From the NCBI GenBank assembly GCA_963736445.1, contig CAVTOY010000007.1:62001-126000 (forward strand): a stretch of DNA of 64,000 nucleotides, written 5' to 3'. Numbering within the stretch: position 1 is the first letter of the stretch; each line of letters starts with the position of its first letter. This DNA comes from Thiosocius sp963736445. GTDB lineage: Bacteria > Pseudomonadota > Gammaproteobacteria > Chromatiales > Chromatiaceae. The notes beneath the pieces are model-generated. The model worked only from the letters and a program-made list of their open reading frames with translations, made no database searches and was not told where the DNA came from. The translations under genes and the position numbers were made by a program. Shown one piece after another: positions 35,762-45,345 of the stretch.

Positions 35762-36027
35762 CCCGAGCTCAGGCCTTCTGGCTCGCATGCCTGGTCGTTG
35801 CGGTGATCTGCAGCGGTACCGGCGTGGTCTACGCCAAGTATGTTTCGCGTGTATTGTTCGTCGAGCTTCAGCAGGTGCGAGCGCAGCGCGATCATGCGGA
35901 TATGGAGTGGGGGCGGCTGCAGCTCGAACTGGCGACGCGCGGGGCCTTGGGACGGGTAATGCGGATCGCCGACGAGCGGCTGCAGATGCAGGTGCCCAAG
36001 CCCGAACAGATCGTCGTGGTGAAATAG
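35758..36027 (+). CDS. ftsL: Cell division protein FtsL
   Basis: The 89-residue bitopic protein has a membrane helix (about 8-25) followed by a coiled-coil-like periplasmic stretch (VRAQRDHADMEWGRLQLELA). FtsL joins FtsQ and FtsB in the divisome and helps activate FtsI-FtsW. It sits between rsmH and ftsI in the conserved order, starts in the rsmH stop, and ends directly against the ftsI GTG. Confidence 0.9.
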   Translation: MTRAQAFWLACLVVAVICSGTGVVYAKYVSRVLFVELQQVRAQRDHADMEWGRLQLELATRGALGRVMRIADERLQMQVPKPEQIVVVK

Positions 36028-37788
36028 GTGGCGGCACGTCGTGACAAACGTGCGCGCCGGATGCGACGCGAAGAATCAGCATTGCCGAGTTACGCGGGGC
36101 GACGCCATACGGTGCTGTTGCTGTTCATGCTGGCCGGCGCCACGCTGATCTGGCGGGCGGTCGATCAGCAGATCCTGGAGAAAGACTTCCTGCAGTCCGA
36201 GGGCGCCGACCGCTACCTGACGCAGGTCGAGGTGGCGGCACATCGTGGCCTGATAACCGATCGGCGTGGCGATGTGCTGGCGCTGAGTACCCCGGTGGAT
36301 TCCGTTGCGGCGAATCCACGCCTGCTTGGTTCGGACACCCAGCAGTTGGTGGCCCTTGCCAAGGTGCTGGCCATCGATCCGGAAGATCTGCGCACCAAGC
36401 TGGCGCGTTACAGCCAGCGGCACTTCGTGTATCTGAAGCGCCGGCTGCCGCCGGCAGCCGCGGCAAACGTGATGGAGGTGGTACGGACGCACGGGATACA
36501 GGGTGTGCACCTCGAGCGCGAATACCAGCGCTTCTACCCCGCTGGTGAAGTGTTTGCGCACGTTCTGGGCTTTACCGATGTGGACGATCAGGGCCAGGAG
36601 GGTCTGGAGCTGGCCTATGATACCGCGCTGCGAGGTGATCCTGGCGCGAAGCTGGTGCTGCGCGATGGCCGCCGTCAGGTCGTTGATGATGTAGAGAACA
36701 TCCGTAGTCCGCGCGGTGGAAAACACCTGGCGCTGAGCATCGATCAGCGACTGCAGTTTATTGCGTATCGGGAACTCAAGGCAGCGGTGAAAAGGCAGCG
36801 TGCGGTCGCCGGTTCGCTGGTGCTACTCGACGTCTCCAGCGGCGAGGTTTTGGCGATGGTTAACCAGCCGTCCTACAACCCGAACGCCAATCGCTCGAAT
36901 AAACGGGGGCGCTTGCGCAATCGAGCGCTGACTGATGTCTTCGAGCCGGGTTCGACGATGAAACCTTTCACCGTGGCGGCCGCACTGGATGCGGGCGTTA
37001 TCAAGGCCGATTCGGTGATCGATACCTCGCCGGGATACTTTCGTCTGGGCGCTGCCCAGGTCAAGGATTCGAAAAATCTCGGCGTCATCGATGTGGGCAC
37101 CGTGCTTAGCAAATCGAGCAACGTAGGTGCAGGCAAGATCGCACTGGCGTTGGACAAGCGACAGCTTTGGCAGGCGATGGACAAGCTCGGTTTTGGTCGT
37201 CAGGTCGGAACGGGTTTCCCGGGCGAGGTGGCAGGGCAGCTCAGCGACTATCGGCGCTGGGCGCAGATTGATCAGGCGACCTTGTCATTTGGGTATGGCA
37301 TTGCGGTCACTAACCTGCAACTGGCGCAGGCCTATGCGACCCTGGCCAACGACGGCGTTTTCGTGCCGGTCACTTTATTGAAACGCGATATCCCGGCCCG
37401 CGGGCGCCAAGTATTCTCTCGGTCTTCCGCGGAGACGGTGCGACGTATGCTCGAGTCAGTCGTCCAAGCTGACGGGACCGCGCCGGACGCAGCGGTCCCT
37501 GGCTATCGCGTCGCCGGTAAGACCGGAACGGTTAAAAAGTTCGGCCCTAACGGCTACAGCGACGATCGATATCTGTCTCTGTTCGCTGGCATGGCGCCGG
37601 CTCACCACCCACGCGTCGTCATGGTCGTCATGCTCGATGAGCCCAGGGCGGGGAAATTCTATGGGGGTCAGGTCGCCGGCCCAGTGTTTTCGGCAGTGAT
37701 GGCAGAGACACTGCGCTTGTTGAATGTCACGCCTGATGTGGCGGTCGATCCCGCGCTGCGCGTAGCGGCTGCCGGAGAGGGGCGATGA
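36028..37788 (+). CDS. ftsI: Peptidoglycan transpeptidase FtsI (PBP3)
   Basis: The 586-residue class B penicillin-binding protein cross-links septal peptidoglycan. It has one N-terminal membrane helix (about 26-45), a dimerisation/pedestal region (about 60-210), and a transpeptidase domain with the active-site triad GSTMKPF (near residue 310), KSSNVG (near 364) and AGKTGTVKK (near 498). It starts with GTG immediately after the ftsL stop. Its stop overlaps the murE start. Confidence 0.96.
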   Translation: MAARRDKRARRMRREESALPSYAGRRHTVLLLFMLAGATLIWRAVDQQILEKDFLQSEGADRYLTQVEVAAHRGLITDRRGDVLALSTPVDSVAANPRLLGSDTQQLVALAKVLAIDPEDLRTKLARYSQRHFVYLKRRLPPAAAANVMEVVRTHGIQGVHLEREYQRFYPAGEVFAHVLGFTDVDDQGQEGLELAYDTALRGDPGAKLVLRDGRRQVVDDVENIRSPRGGKHLALSIDQRLQFIAYRELKAAVKRQRAVAGSLVLLDVSSGEVLAMVNQPSYNPNANRSNKRGRLRNRALTDVFEPGSTMKPFTVAAALDAGVIKADSVIDTSPGYFRLGAAQVKDSKNLGVIDVGTVLSKSSNVGAGKIALALDKRQLWQAMDKLGFGRQVGTGFPGEVAGQLSDYRRWAQIDQATLSFGYGIAVTNLQLAQAYATLANDGVFVPVTLLKRDIPARGRQVFSRSSAETVRRMLESVVQADGTAPDAAVPGYRVAGKTGTVKKFGPNGYSDDRYLSLFAGMAPAHHPRVVMVVMLDEPRAGKFYGGQVAGPVFSAVMAETLRLLNVTPDVAVDPALRVAAAGEGR

Positions 37789-39308
37789 TGCCGCAGCGTA
37801 CCGATGGCAAGAGTCTGTTGCTGGCAGATCTGCTGCCCGCGCTGTCCGCCAGCGACTGGGCCAAACGCCAGGCCATCGGCTCACTGGCGCTGGACAGTCG
37901 CGAGGTCGAACGCAACGGCCTGTGGCTGGCATTACAGGGAGGCCGTGGGCACGCTTTGGAGCATTTCGAAGATGCACGCGGGCGGGGTGCAGTTGCAGTG
38001 ATCGCCGAGCCGGGCGGGGCATGGGATCGCGACCGCATTGCCCGATTGTCTGGCGAGGTGCCGGTGATTGCATTCCCGGGCCTGCGCCGTCAGGCAGGAG
38101 AGATTGCCGCTCGCTTCTTTGGCCAAGCGGCGCAGGCGATGCGCGTCGTCGGGGTCACCGGCACCAACGGCAAGACCAGTGTGGCGCATTTCCTGGCGCA
38201 GGCGTTGTCGACGCGGGTGCCAACGGCAGTGCTCGGCACTATCGGGAATGGTTTTCCAGGCGACCTTCGGAAATCGAGTCACACGACCCTGGATGCGGTG
38301 AATCTGCATGCGAATCTGGCCGAGATGTTTGCCCGCGGCGCGCGCGCGGTGGCCATGGAGGTCTCCTCGCACGCGCTGGATCAGGAACGCGTCGCCGGTG
38401 TGCCTTTTCATACCGCCGTGTTCACCAACCTGAGTCACGAACACCAGGACTACCACGGCAGTATGGGGGCCTACGGGGATGCCAAGGCGCGCCTGTTTCG
38501 CGGTGCTGGCGTGAGCTTTGCCGTGATCAACGTCGACGACCCTTTCGGCGCGACGTTGGCCGCCGAGGTGCGTCCGCGCACCTTCACCATTGCAGTAGGC
38601 GGCGGCACGAATCTGAAGCGCCTTGGTGACCGCTATCTCCAAGTGCGCTATGTCGAGGCGCGCCCCGATGGGCTGACGATGCGCTTTGACTCGAGCTGGG
38701 GTAGCGGCGAGCTGCAGAGTCACCTGCTGGGCCGCTTCAATGCCGAGAATCTGGCTTTGGCACTGGCAGTTCTGCTCGCCTGGGACATGCCGCTGGGCGC
38801 CGCCATGGCTGCCCTCGCACAGGTGCAGCCGGTTGCCGGCCGCATGATGACCTTTCTAGCACCGAACAGGCCGCGTGTGGTGGTGGACTACGCCCACACG
38901 CCGGATGCACTGGAGAAAGTGCTGTGCGGTATGCGGGAGCACGTCAATGGTCGACTACTCTGCGTGTTCGGCTGTGGCGGCGATCGCGACCGAAGCAAAC
39001 GGCCGCAGATGGGCGAGGTCGCGCGCAGGCTGGCCGATCGCGTCATCCTGACTGATGACAATCCGCGCTCGGAGGACCCGGCGCAGATCGTCGCCGATAT
39101 CCTCGGTGGGATTGAGACCCGCGATACTGTACACATCGAGCATGATCGCGCCACGGCGATTCGGGTCGGCATTGCCGCGGCCGGCGCGAATGACCTGGTC
39201 CTGGTGGCTGGCAAGGGGCATGAGGACTATCAGGAAGTGGCCGGAGAGCGCCTGCCCTTCAGCGATATCGAGCATGTGCAGCAGGCGCTGCAGGGAGGGG
39301 CCGCATGA
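37785..39308 (+). CDS. murE: UDP-MurNAc-L-Ala-D-Glu meso-diaminopimelate ligase
   Basis: The 507-residue cytosolic Mur ligase adds the third residue of the peptide stem. It has the ATP loop GVTGTNGKTSVAHFLAQ near residue 124, and DDNPRSEDP near residue 425; the DNPR sequence marks meso-diaminopimelate as substrate. The first ATG (37785) overlaps the ftsI stop, with a second ATG immediately after. Its stop overlaps murF. Confidence 0.96.
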   Translation: MMPQRTDGKSLLLADLLPALSASDWAKRQAIGSLALDSREVERNGLWLALQGGRGHALEHFEDARGRGAVAVIAEPGGAWDRDRIARLSGEVPVIAFPGLRRQAGEIAARFFGQAAQAMRVVGVTGTNGKTSVAHFLAQALSTRVPTAVLGTIGNGFPGDLRKSSHTTLDAVNLHANLAEMFARGARAVAMEVSSHALDQERVAGVPFHTAVFTNLSHEHQDYHGSMGAYGDAKARLFRGAGVSFAVINVDDPFGATLAAEVRPRTFTIAVGGGTNLKRLGDRYLQVRYVEARPDGLTMRFDSSWGSGELQSHLLGRFNAENLALALAVLLAWDMPLGAAMAALAQVQPVAGRMMTFLAPNRPRVVVDYAHTPDALEKVLCGMREHVNGRLLCVFGCGGDRDRSKRPQMGEVARRLADRVILTDDNPRSEDPAQIVADILGGIETRDTVHIEHDRATAIRVGIAAAGANDLVLVAGKGHEDYQEVAGERLPFSDIEHVQQALQGGAA

Positions 39309-40675
39309 GCATGCTGCGGCTTTCCGAACTGGCGGACCTCGTTGAAGGTCGAATGGTAGGCGACGATCGCTGGTTTGAGGGCGTAAGTACCGATACCCGT
39401 CAGCTGCACCAGGGTGAGCTGTTTGTGGCGCTGCAGGGCCCGAACTTTGACGGACACGATTACCTTGCGGCCGCGTGGCAGCGGGGTGCGGCCGGTGCAC
39501 TGGTCGAGCACAGCGACGCCTGCGATATCGCAACGGTGCAGGTTGCTGACAGCCTGTTGGGCCTGGGACGGCTGGGCCAACAGTGGCGGCTGCGCAGCCC
39601 CGCGCAGGTGGTCGCGGTCACCGGCAGCAACGGCAAGACGACGTTGAAAGAGATGATTACCGCGATCCTTGCCTGCCAGGGTCCGGTGTTGGCGACCCGG
39701 GGCAATCTGAACAACGCCATCGGTGTCCCACTGACCCTATGTCGGCTGCGCGACGAGCGCTTTGCGGTCATCGAGCTGGGCGCCAATCATCGTGGCGAGA
39801 TCGATTACCTCAGTGGACTGGTGCGTCCAGACGTGGCGGTGCTGAATAACGCCGGTCGCGCCCACCTCGAGGGTTTCGGCAGTCTCGAGGGTGTGGCCCA
39901 GGCAAAGGCCGAGATCATCAACGGGCTTGGCGCCGATGGTGTATTCGTATTCAACGCCGATGATCGCTTCGCGCCCATGTGGCGCCAACTCGCCACCGAA
40001 CATGAGCAATGCACCTTTGGGGTTGTCAATCCAGCGGATGTCTCCAGCCCCGCGGATGCCTACGAGGTGGTCTGGAAAGCGGGGCGTTTTGATGCGCGCT
40101 TTCCGGTGATCTGTGCGCAGGGCGAGGTCGAGATAAACCTTCAGATGGCCGGCGAGCATAACCGGATGAACGCGCTCGCGGCCATTGCCGCGAGCCTGGC
40201 TGTCGGGGCGACACTGGCCTATGCCGCGCAGGGATTGCACGACTTGGCGCCGGTCGCCGGCCGTCTGTGCCCGCTGCCCGGCGTTAATGGCGCGCGCCTG
40301 ATCGATGACAGCTATAACGCGAACCCGGATTCAGTGATCGCGGCGCTGCGCGTCCTTGGCGCGGCGCCGGGGCGGCGCACCCTGGTGTTGGGCGATCTGG
40401 CCGAACTCGGTGATGACGCCGAGGCGTTGCACAGGCAGCTGGGTGTGCAAGCGGCCAAGTTCGGCGTGGACAGGCTGCTGACCGTCGGCGCGTTGAGCGC
40501 CCATGCAGGGCAGGCGTTCGACGGCGATCACCATCACTATCCGGATCGTGCGTCATTGGCGAATGCCCTTATAGCGGAACTGTCCGAGGATGACAGCGTA
40601 CTCATCAAGGGCTCGCGCTCGTCGAACATGGATCAACTGGTCTCCGGGCTGCGTCTCGAGGGGGCCGCATGTTGA
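39305..40675 (+). CDS. murF: UDP-MurNAc-tripeptide D-Ala-D-Ala ligase
   Basis: The 456-residue Mur ligase adds the D-Ala-D-Ala dipeptide. It has an N-terminal substrate domain (VSTDTRQLHQGELFVALQG near residue 24), the ATP loop VTGSNGKTTLKEM near residue 105, and DDSYNANPDSVIAAL near residue 338, typical of MurF. It starts in the murE stop codon (ATGA) and overlaps mraY by 7 bases. Confidence 0.96.
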   Translation: MSMLRLSELADLVEGRMVGDDRWFEGVSTDTRQLHQGELFVALQGPNFDGHDYLAAAWQRGAAGALVEHSDACDIATVQVADSLLGLGRLGQQWRLRSPAQVVAVTGSNGKTTLKEMITAILACQGPVLATRGNLNNAIGVPLTLCRLRDERFAVIELGANHRGEIDYLSGLVRPDVAVLNNAGRAHLEGFGSLEGVAQAKAEIINGLGADGVFVFNADDRFAPMWRQLATEHEQCTFGVVNPADVSSPADAYEVVWKAGRFDARFPVICAQGEVEINLQMAGEHNRMNALAAIAASLAVGATLAYAAQGLHDLAPVAGRLCPLPGVNGARLIDDSYNANPDSVIAALRVLGAAPGRRTLVLGDLAELGDDAEALHRQLGVQAAKFGVDRLLTVGALSAHAGQAFDGDHHHYPDRASLANALIAELSEDDSVLIKGSRSSNMDQLVSGLRLEGAAC

Positions 40676-41751
40676 TCTACCTGGCCGATTATCTGGCGCA
40701 GTTCGATCGCGGATTTCTGGTGTTCCGCTACATCACACTGCGCACCATTTTGGCCGTACTCACGGCGTTGATCATCTCGTTCCTGGTTGGCCCGGCAATG
40801 ATCCGTCGGCTCAGCCGTTACAACATCGGCCAGACAGTGCGTGAAGACGGTCCGCAGAGCCATTTATCGAAGTCCGGCACACCCACAATGGGAGGTGCGC
40901 TTATTCTGGTGGCGGTCGCCGTGGCCACGCTGCTGTGGGCCAATCTCGGTAACCGCTACGTCTGGATCGTACTGCTCACCACGCTGGCATTCGGGGCCAT
41001 CGGTATGTGGGACGACTACCGCAAACTGGTGCTCAGGGACTCGCGCGGCCTGGCACCGCGCTGGAAGTATCTATGGCAGTCCCTGTTCGGCATCGCGGCC
41101 GCACTGGCGCTGTACGCGAGTGCTGTACTCCCGGCGGAGACGCAACTCCAGTTTCCTTTCTTCAAGCATTTCGTGCTGAATCTTGGTCCGCTGTTTGTCG
41201 TACTGAGTTATTTCGTCATCGTGGGCTCATCGAACGCCGTCAATCTGACCGATGGTCTGGATGGACTGGCGATCCTGCCCACGGTGCTGGTCGCCGGCGC
41301 GCTGGCCGTGTTCGCTTATGCGACCGGACATGTCCAGATCGCCGCGTACCTGTTGATACCGCACCTGCCGGGGGTCGGTGAGTTGACCGTGCTGTGTGGC
41401 GCCCTGGTAGGTGCGGGCCTTGGTTTTCTCTGGTTCAACGCCTACCCCGCGCAGGTCTTCATGGGCGACGTGGGTGCGCTGGCGCTGGGTGCTGCACTGG
41501 GGACGCTGGCGGTCGCAGTGCGTCAGGAGATCACGCTGCTGATCATGGGTGGTGTGTTTGTCGTGGAGACGGTGTCGGTGATGTTACAAGTGGCGTCGTT
41601 CAAGTTGACCGGTCGACGAATCTTCCGGATGGCGCCGTTGCATCATCACTTCGAACTCAAAGGGTGGCCGGAACCTCGGGTGATCGTGAGGTTCTGGATC
41701 ATCACGGTCATTTTGGTGTTGGTTGGGCTGGCCAGCCTGAAGATTCGCTAA
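40669..41751 (+). CDS. mraY: Phospho-MurNAc-pentapeptide translocase MraY
   Basis: The 360-residue polytopic inner-membrane enzyme transfers phospho-MurNAc-pentapeptide to undecaprenyl phosphate, forming lipid I. Family signatures are present: REDGPQSHLSKSGTPTMGG near residue 60, GMWDDYRKLV near residue 111, NLTDGLDGLA near residue 192, and MAPLHHHFELKGWPE near residue 322. About ten membrane segments are visible. Confidence 0.97.
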   Translation: MLIYLADYLAQFDRGFLVFRYITLRTILAVLTALIISFLVGPAMIRRLSRYNIGQTVREDGPQSHLSKSGTPTMGGALILVAVAVATLLWANLGNRYVWIVLLTTLAFGAIGMWDDYRKLVLRDSRGLAPRWKYLWQSLFGIAAALALYASAVLPAETQLQFPFFKHFVLNLGPLFVVLSYFVIVGSSNAVNLTDGLDGLAILPTVLVAGALAVFAYATGHVQIAAYLLIPHLPGVGELTVLCGALVGAGLGFLWFNAYPAQVFMGDVGALALGAALGTLAVAVRQEITLLIMGGVFVVETVSVMLQVASFKLTGRRIFRMAPLHHHFELKGWPEPRVIVRFWIITVILVLVGLASLKIR

Positions 41752-41754
41752 GGC

Positions 41755-43119
41755 ATGAGCATGGCGCAGGCACTGCAACATGACAGACCGGGTGCAAAGA
41801 CCCTGATCGTCGGTCTGGGGGCGACCGGGCTGTCGTGCGCGCGCCATCTGGCCAAACAGGGCATCCAGGTCGCGGTTGCCGATAGCCGCAGCGCCCCGCC
41901 AGGCCTCGATGCCTTGAACGACGAATTCCCGGATATTGCAGTGTTTCTAGGCCCGTTCGACGACCAGCTATTCGACAGTGCGGAATGCCTGGTAGTGAGC
42001 CCCGGGATTCCGGTATCGACACCGCAGATCGCGGCCGCGCGGGGACGTGGCGTACCGGTGATCGGCGACATAGAGCTGTTCGCGCGGGCGGCGCGCGCGC
42101 CGGTGGTGGCGATAACGGGATCCAACGGCAAGAGTACGGTAACTACGCTGCTCGGCGAAATGGCCAGGGCGAGCGGCATCCAGGTCGCCGTCGGCGGCAA
42201 TCTGGGAGAACCGGCACTCGACCTGCTCGATGATGCAGTAGCGCTGTATGTGCTCGAGCTATCCAGTTTTCAGCTCGAGACCACGGAGGCGCTGCAGGCC
42301 GCGGTCGCCGCGGTCCTCAACGTCAGCCCGGATCATATGGATCGCTACACGGACCTGGAGACATACGCCGCAGTCAAAGCGCGCGTCATGCAAGGTGCGG
42401 GTGTGGGGGTGTACAACGCCGACGACCCTATTGTCGCAGCGATGGGCGGTGCCGACGATGCGTGGTATTTCACCCTCGGCGAATCGCAGAACGACAAGAT
42501 GTTCGGCGTATGCGCAATCGATGGCATAGATTACCTGTGTCGCGCCGAACAGCCCTTGCTGGCGGCCGATGAGCTGAAGATCCCCGGGCAGCACAATCGC
42601 GCCAATGCGCTGGCCGCACTCGCCATGGGGACTTCGCTGGGACTGGATCTGAATGCAATGCTCGAGGTGTTGCGCAATTTCCACGGCCTGCCGCATCGCA
42701 CGGAGTTTGTCGCCGGGATCGACGGTGTCTACTGGTACAACGACAGCAAAGGAACCAATGTCGGTGCGGCGATTGCGGCGCTGCAGGGGCTCGACCGGGG
42801 TGATGCGACGCGCACGGTGCTGATTGCCGGAGGTGATTGCAAAGGCGCTGATTTCGGACCGCTGGCGCCAGTCTTGGAATGTTGTGCGCGCGCATTGGTG
42901 CTGCTGGGCCGTGATGCAGCGGCAGTGGCCGCGATTGCGCCCGCGGCGCTGGCGGCGGTGCGCGCCGCAAACATGGATGATGCCGTGGCCAAGGCTGCGG
43001 GTCTCGCCCGACGCGGAGATCGCGTGTTGCTTTCGCCGGCCTGCGCCAGCTTCGACATGTTTGACGATTTCGCGCAGCGTGGTGATCGTTTCAAGCAGGC
43101 GGTAAGGAGGCTGGCGTGA
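41755..43119 (+). CDS. murD: UDP-MurNAc-L-alanine D-glutamate ligase
   Basis: The 454-residue Mur ligase adds D-Glu to UDP-MurNAc-L-Ala. It has an N-terminal Rossmann-like loop (LIVGLGATGLSCARHL near residue 15), the ATP loop ITGSNGKSTVTTLL near residue 118, and YNDSKGTNVGAAIAAL near residue 328. It starts 3 bases after mraY and overlaps the ftsW start (GTGA). Confidence 0.96.
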   Translation: MSMAQALQHDRPGAKTLIVGLGATGLSCARHLAKQGIQVAVADSRSAPPGLDALNDEFPDIAVFLGPFDDQLFDSAECLVVSPGIPVSTPQIAAARGRGVPVIGDIELFARAARAPVVAITGSNGKSTVTTLLGEMARASGIQVAVGGNLGEPALDLLDDAVALYVLELSSFQLETTEALQAAVAAVLNVSPDHMDRYTDLETYAAVKARVMQGAGVGVYNADDPIVAAMGGADDAWYFTLGESQNDKMFGVCAIDGIDYLCRAEQPLLAADELKIPGQHNRANALAALAMGTSLGLDLNAMLEVLRNFHGLPHRTEFVAGIDGVYWYNDSKGTNVGAAIAALQGLDRGDATRTVLIAGGDCKGADFGPLAPVLECCARALVLLGRDAAAVAAIAPAALAAVRAANMDDAVAKAAGLARRGDRVLLSPACASFDMFDDFAQRGDRFKQAVRRLA

Positions 43120-44291
43120 CGAGCGTGATGGCCCGACCGCGCAGTGGTACCGATCTGCGTCTGCCAGGCATGGATAGCGTGCTGCTGACCGCTGTGGTCG
43201 TGCTGGCCGGTTTCGGAATCGTGATGATTGCCTCGGCCTCGATGCATCTTGGCGAGCGGGACGGTGACATCCTGCGCTACGTCAATCGCCATCTGTTCGC
43301 GCTAGCGCTGGGCACGGTCGCCGCTTGGATGGTCTATCAGACACCGACGCGATGGTGGCACAAGTCGAGCACGACGCTGTACTTCCTCGGTCTGGCACTG
43401 CTGTTGCTGGTGTTCGTGCCCGGACTTGGGCGCGAGGCCAATGGTGCATTGCGCTGGGTCGCGGCGGGTCCATTGAGCCTGCAGACGTCGGAGTTCATGA
43501 AGGTCTTTATCGTCCTTTACATGAGTAGTTATCTGGTACGCCGGCAGCTGGAAGTGGCGCATTCCCCTTGGGGGTTCGTCAAACCTATTCTGTTGTTGCT
43601 GTTGGCGTGCTCGCTATTGATGCTACAGCCCGACTTCGGCACCACGGTTGTGCTTCTGATGACGGCATTCGGCATGTTGTTCCTGGGTGGCGCGCCGCTG
43701 TGGCAGTTTGCACTGCTGGTGGTGCTCGCAATCGGGTCGCTGTTGGCCCTGGTGTGGGTTTCGCCGTACCGCCTCGAGCGCGTGACCTCGTTCCTTAATC
43801 CCTGGGAGCATGCGCAGGATTCGGGTTATCAGTTGGCACAGGCGCTGATTGCCTTCGGTCGCGGCGAATGGACCGGCGTCGGGCTGGGTAACGGTATCCA
43901 GAAACAGTTTTATCTGCCCGAGGCGCACACCGATTTCGTGATGGCGGTGATCGGTGAGGAGTTCGGGTTGTTCGGCACGTTGCTGGTTATCTGCATGTTC
44001 GGAGTTATCGTCTGGCGCAGTTATGTGATCGGCGCACACGCCGAGCGGCGCGGTGACCGTTACGCGGCTTACATGGCCTATGGCTTGGGTCTTTGGCTCG
44101 GTATGCAGGCATTCATCAATATCGGCGTCAACGTGGGTTTGTTGCCGACCAAGGGGCTGACGCTGCCGTTTCTGAGTTATGGCAGCAATAGCATGATCGT
44201 GTGTTGTATCGCCGTCGGCATGTTGCTGCGGGTCCACTACGAGAACTCGATCGCCGCGGACGGCAAGGAAGGTCAGTGGCAGCGCGTATAA
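43116..44291 (+). CDS. ftsW: Septal peptidoglycan glycosyltransferase FtsW
   Basis: The 391-residue SEDS-family protein has about ten membrane segments and polymerises septal glycan together with FtsI. Motifs include GIVMIASASMH near residue 30, LNPWEHAQDSGYQLAQALIAFGRG near residue 227 (family signature), and GLTLPFLSYGSNSMI near residue 347. It begins with GTG in the murD stop. Its 3' end overlaps the murG start by 16 bases. Confidence 0.96.
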   Translation: MTSVMARPRSGTDLRLPGMDSVLLTAVVVLAGFGIVMIASASMHLGERDGDILRYVNRHLFALALGTVAAWMVYQTPTRWWHKSSTTLYFLGLALLLLVFVPGLGREANGALRWVAAGPLSLQTSEFMKVFIVLYMSSYLVRRQLEVAHSPWGFVKPILLLLLACSLLMLQPDFGTTVVLLMTAFGMLFLGGAPLWQFALLVVLAIGSLLALVWVSPYRLERVTSFLNPWEHAQDSGYQLAQALIAFGRGEWTGVGLGNGIQKQFYLPEAHTDFVMAVIGEEFGLFGTLLVICMFGVIVWRSYVIGAHAERRGDRYAAYMAYGLGLWLGMQAFINIGVNVGLLPTKGLTLPFLSYGSNSMIVCCIAVGMLLRVHYENSIAADGKEGQWQRV

Positions 44292-45345
44292 CCATCATGG
44301 CAGGCGGTACCGGTGGGCACGTTTTTCCGGCCCTGGCGGTGGCGCACGAGATAGCCGCACGCGGTTGGCAGGTCAGCTGGTTGGGTACGCCAGATAGTTT
44401 TGAGTCTCGCGTGGTACCGCCCAGGGGTTCGAACTCGATACCATTGCGGCCTTTCGGTTACGCGGACAGGGTTGGGGCGACCGTTTGCTTGCGCCACTGC
44501 GTTTGTTGCGTGCGATGGTGCAAGCCATGCAAGTGCTTCGGCGTCGCCCGCAGCTGGTACTGGGGATGGGCGGTTTTGTCACCGGGCCAGGCGGACTCGT
44601 GAGTCGCTTACTCGGTGTACCGCTGGTCGTGCATGAGCAAAATGCCATCCCGGGCCTTGACCAATCGGTGGTTGGCGCGTTTGGCCCGATGCGTGCTCGA
44701 AGCGTTTCCCAACAGTTTCCCGAGGCCGTGTCGGTGCGCGGGCCGTCGGTAACCCGATTCGCAAAGAGATTGCAATGCTGCCGGCGCCGCGGCCGATCGA
44801 TGCGCAGCGGCCCGTTCATCTGCTCGTGATGGGGGGCTCACTGGGCGCGCAGGCGCTCAACGAACGGGTTCCGCTGGCACTGGCCAGGTTGCCGGCAGGT
44901 GATCGTCCGCGGTGCGTCATCAGGCCGGCCGGGGCAAGGCCGACGTCACGCATGAGGCCTATGCGCACAGCGGCTGTCGTTGCTGAGGTAAGTGAGTTTG
45001 TTGATGACATGGCAGCCGCCTATCAGTGGGCGGACCTGGTCATCTGTCGGGCCGGGCGCGCTGACGGTATCTGAACTGATGGCCGCCGGGGTCGCGGCGA
45101 TGCTGGTGCCGTTTCCGTTCGCGGTCGATGATCATCAGACGGTCAATGCGGGCCACCTCACCCGATGCCGATGCGGCCATATTGATGCCGCAGGCGAGCC
45201 TTACAACTGAGCGCCTGGCCGATCAGCTCGCCCAGCTGATCCAGGATCGTCCCCGCCTGCACCGGATGGCCGTGAATGCTTATGCGCTGTCGCGCCGTGA
45301 TGCGACACGGCGGTGGCCGATATCTGCGAGGAGTGCGCGCGATGA
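44276..45345 (+). pseudogene. murG: MurG GlcNAc transferase gene, interrupted by about seven apparent frameshifts
   Basis: Pieces of MurG, which adds GlcNAc to lipid I, appear in all three forward frames: MAGGTGGHVFPALAVAHEI, then LRLLRAMVQAMQVLRRRPQL, GGFVTGPGGLVSRLL, VHEQNAIPGL, MGGSLGAQALNERVP, EFVDDMAAAYQWADLVICRAG, and ALTVSELMAAGVAA. Shifts fall near 44418 (-1), 44740 (-1), 44908 (-1), 44970 (+1), 45055 (+1), 45163 (+1) and 45300 (-1). Repairing them gives about 356 residues, the normal MurG length. The GTG start has an excellent aaggaagg site. MurG is essential, so these are probably base-calling errors rather than decay. Confidence 0.9.
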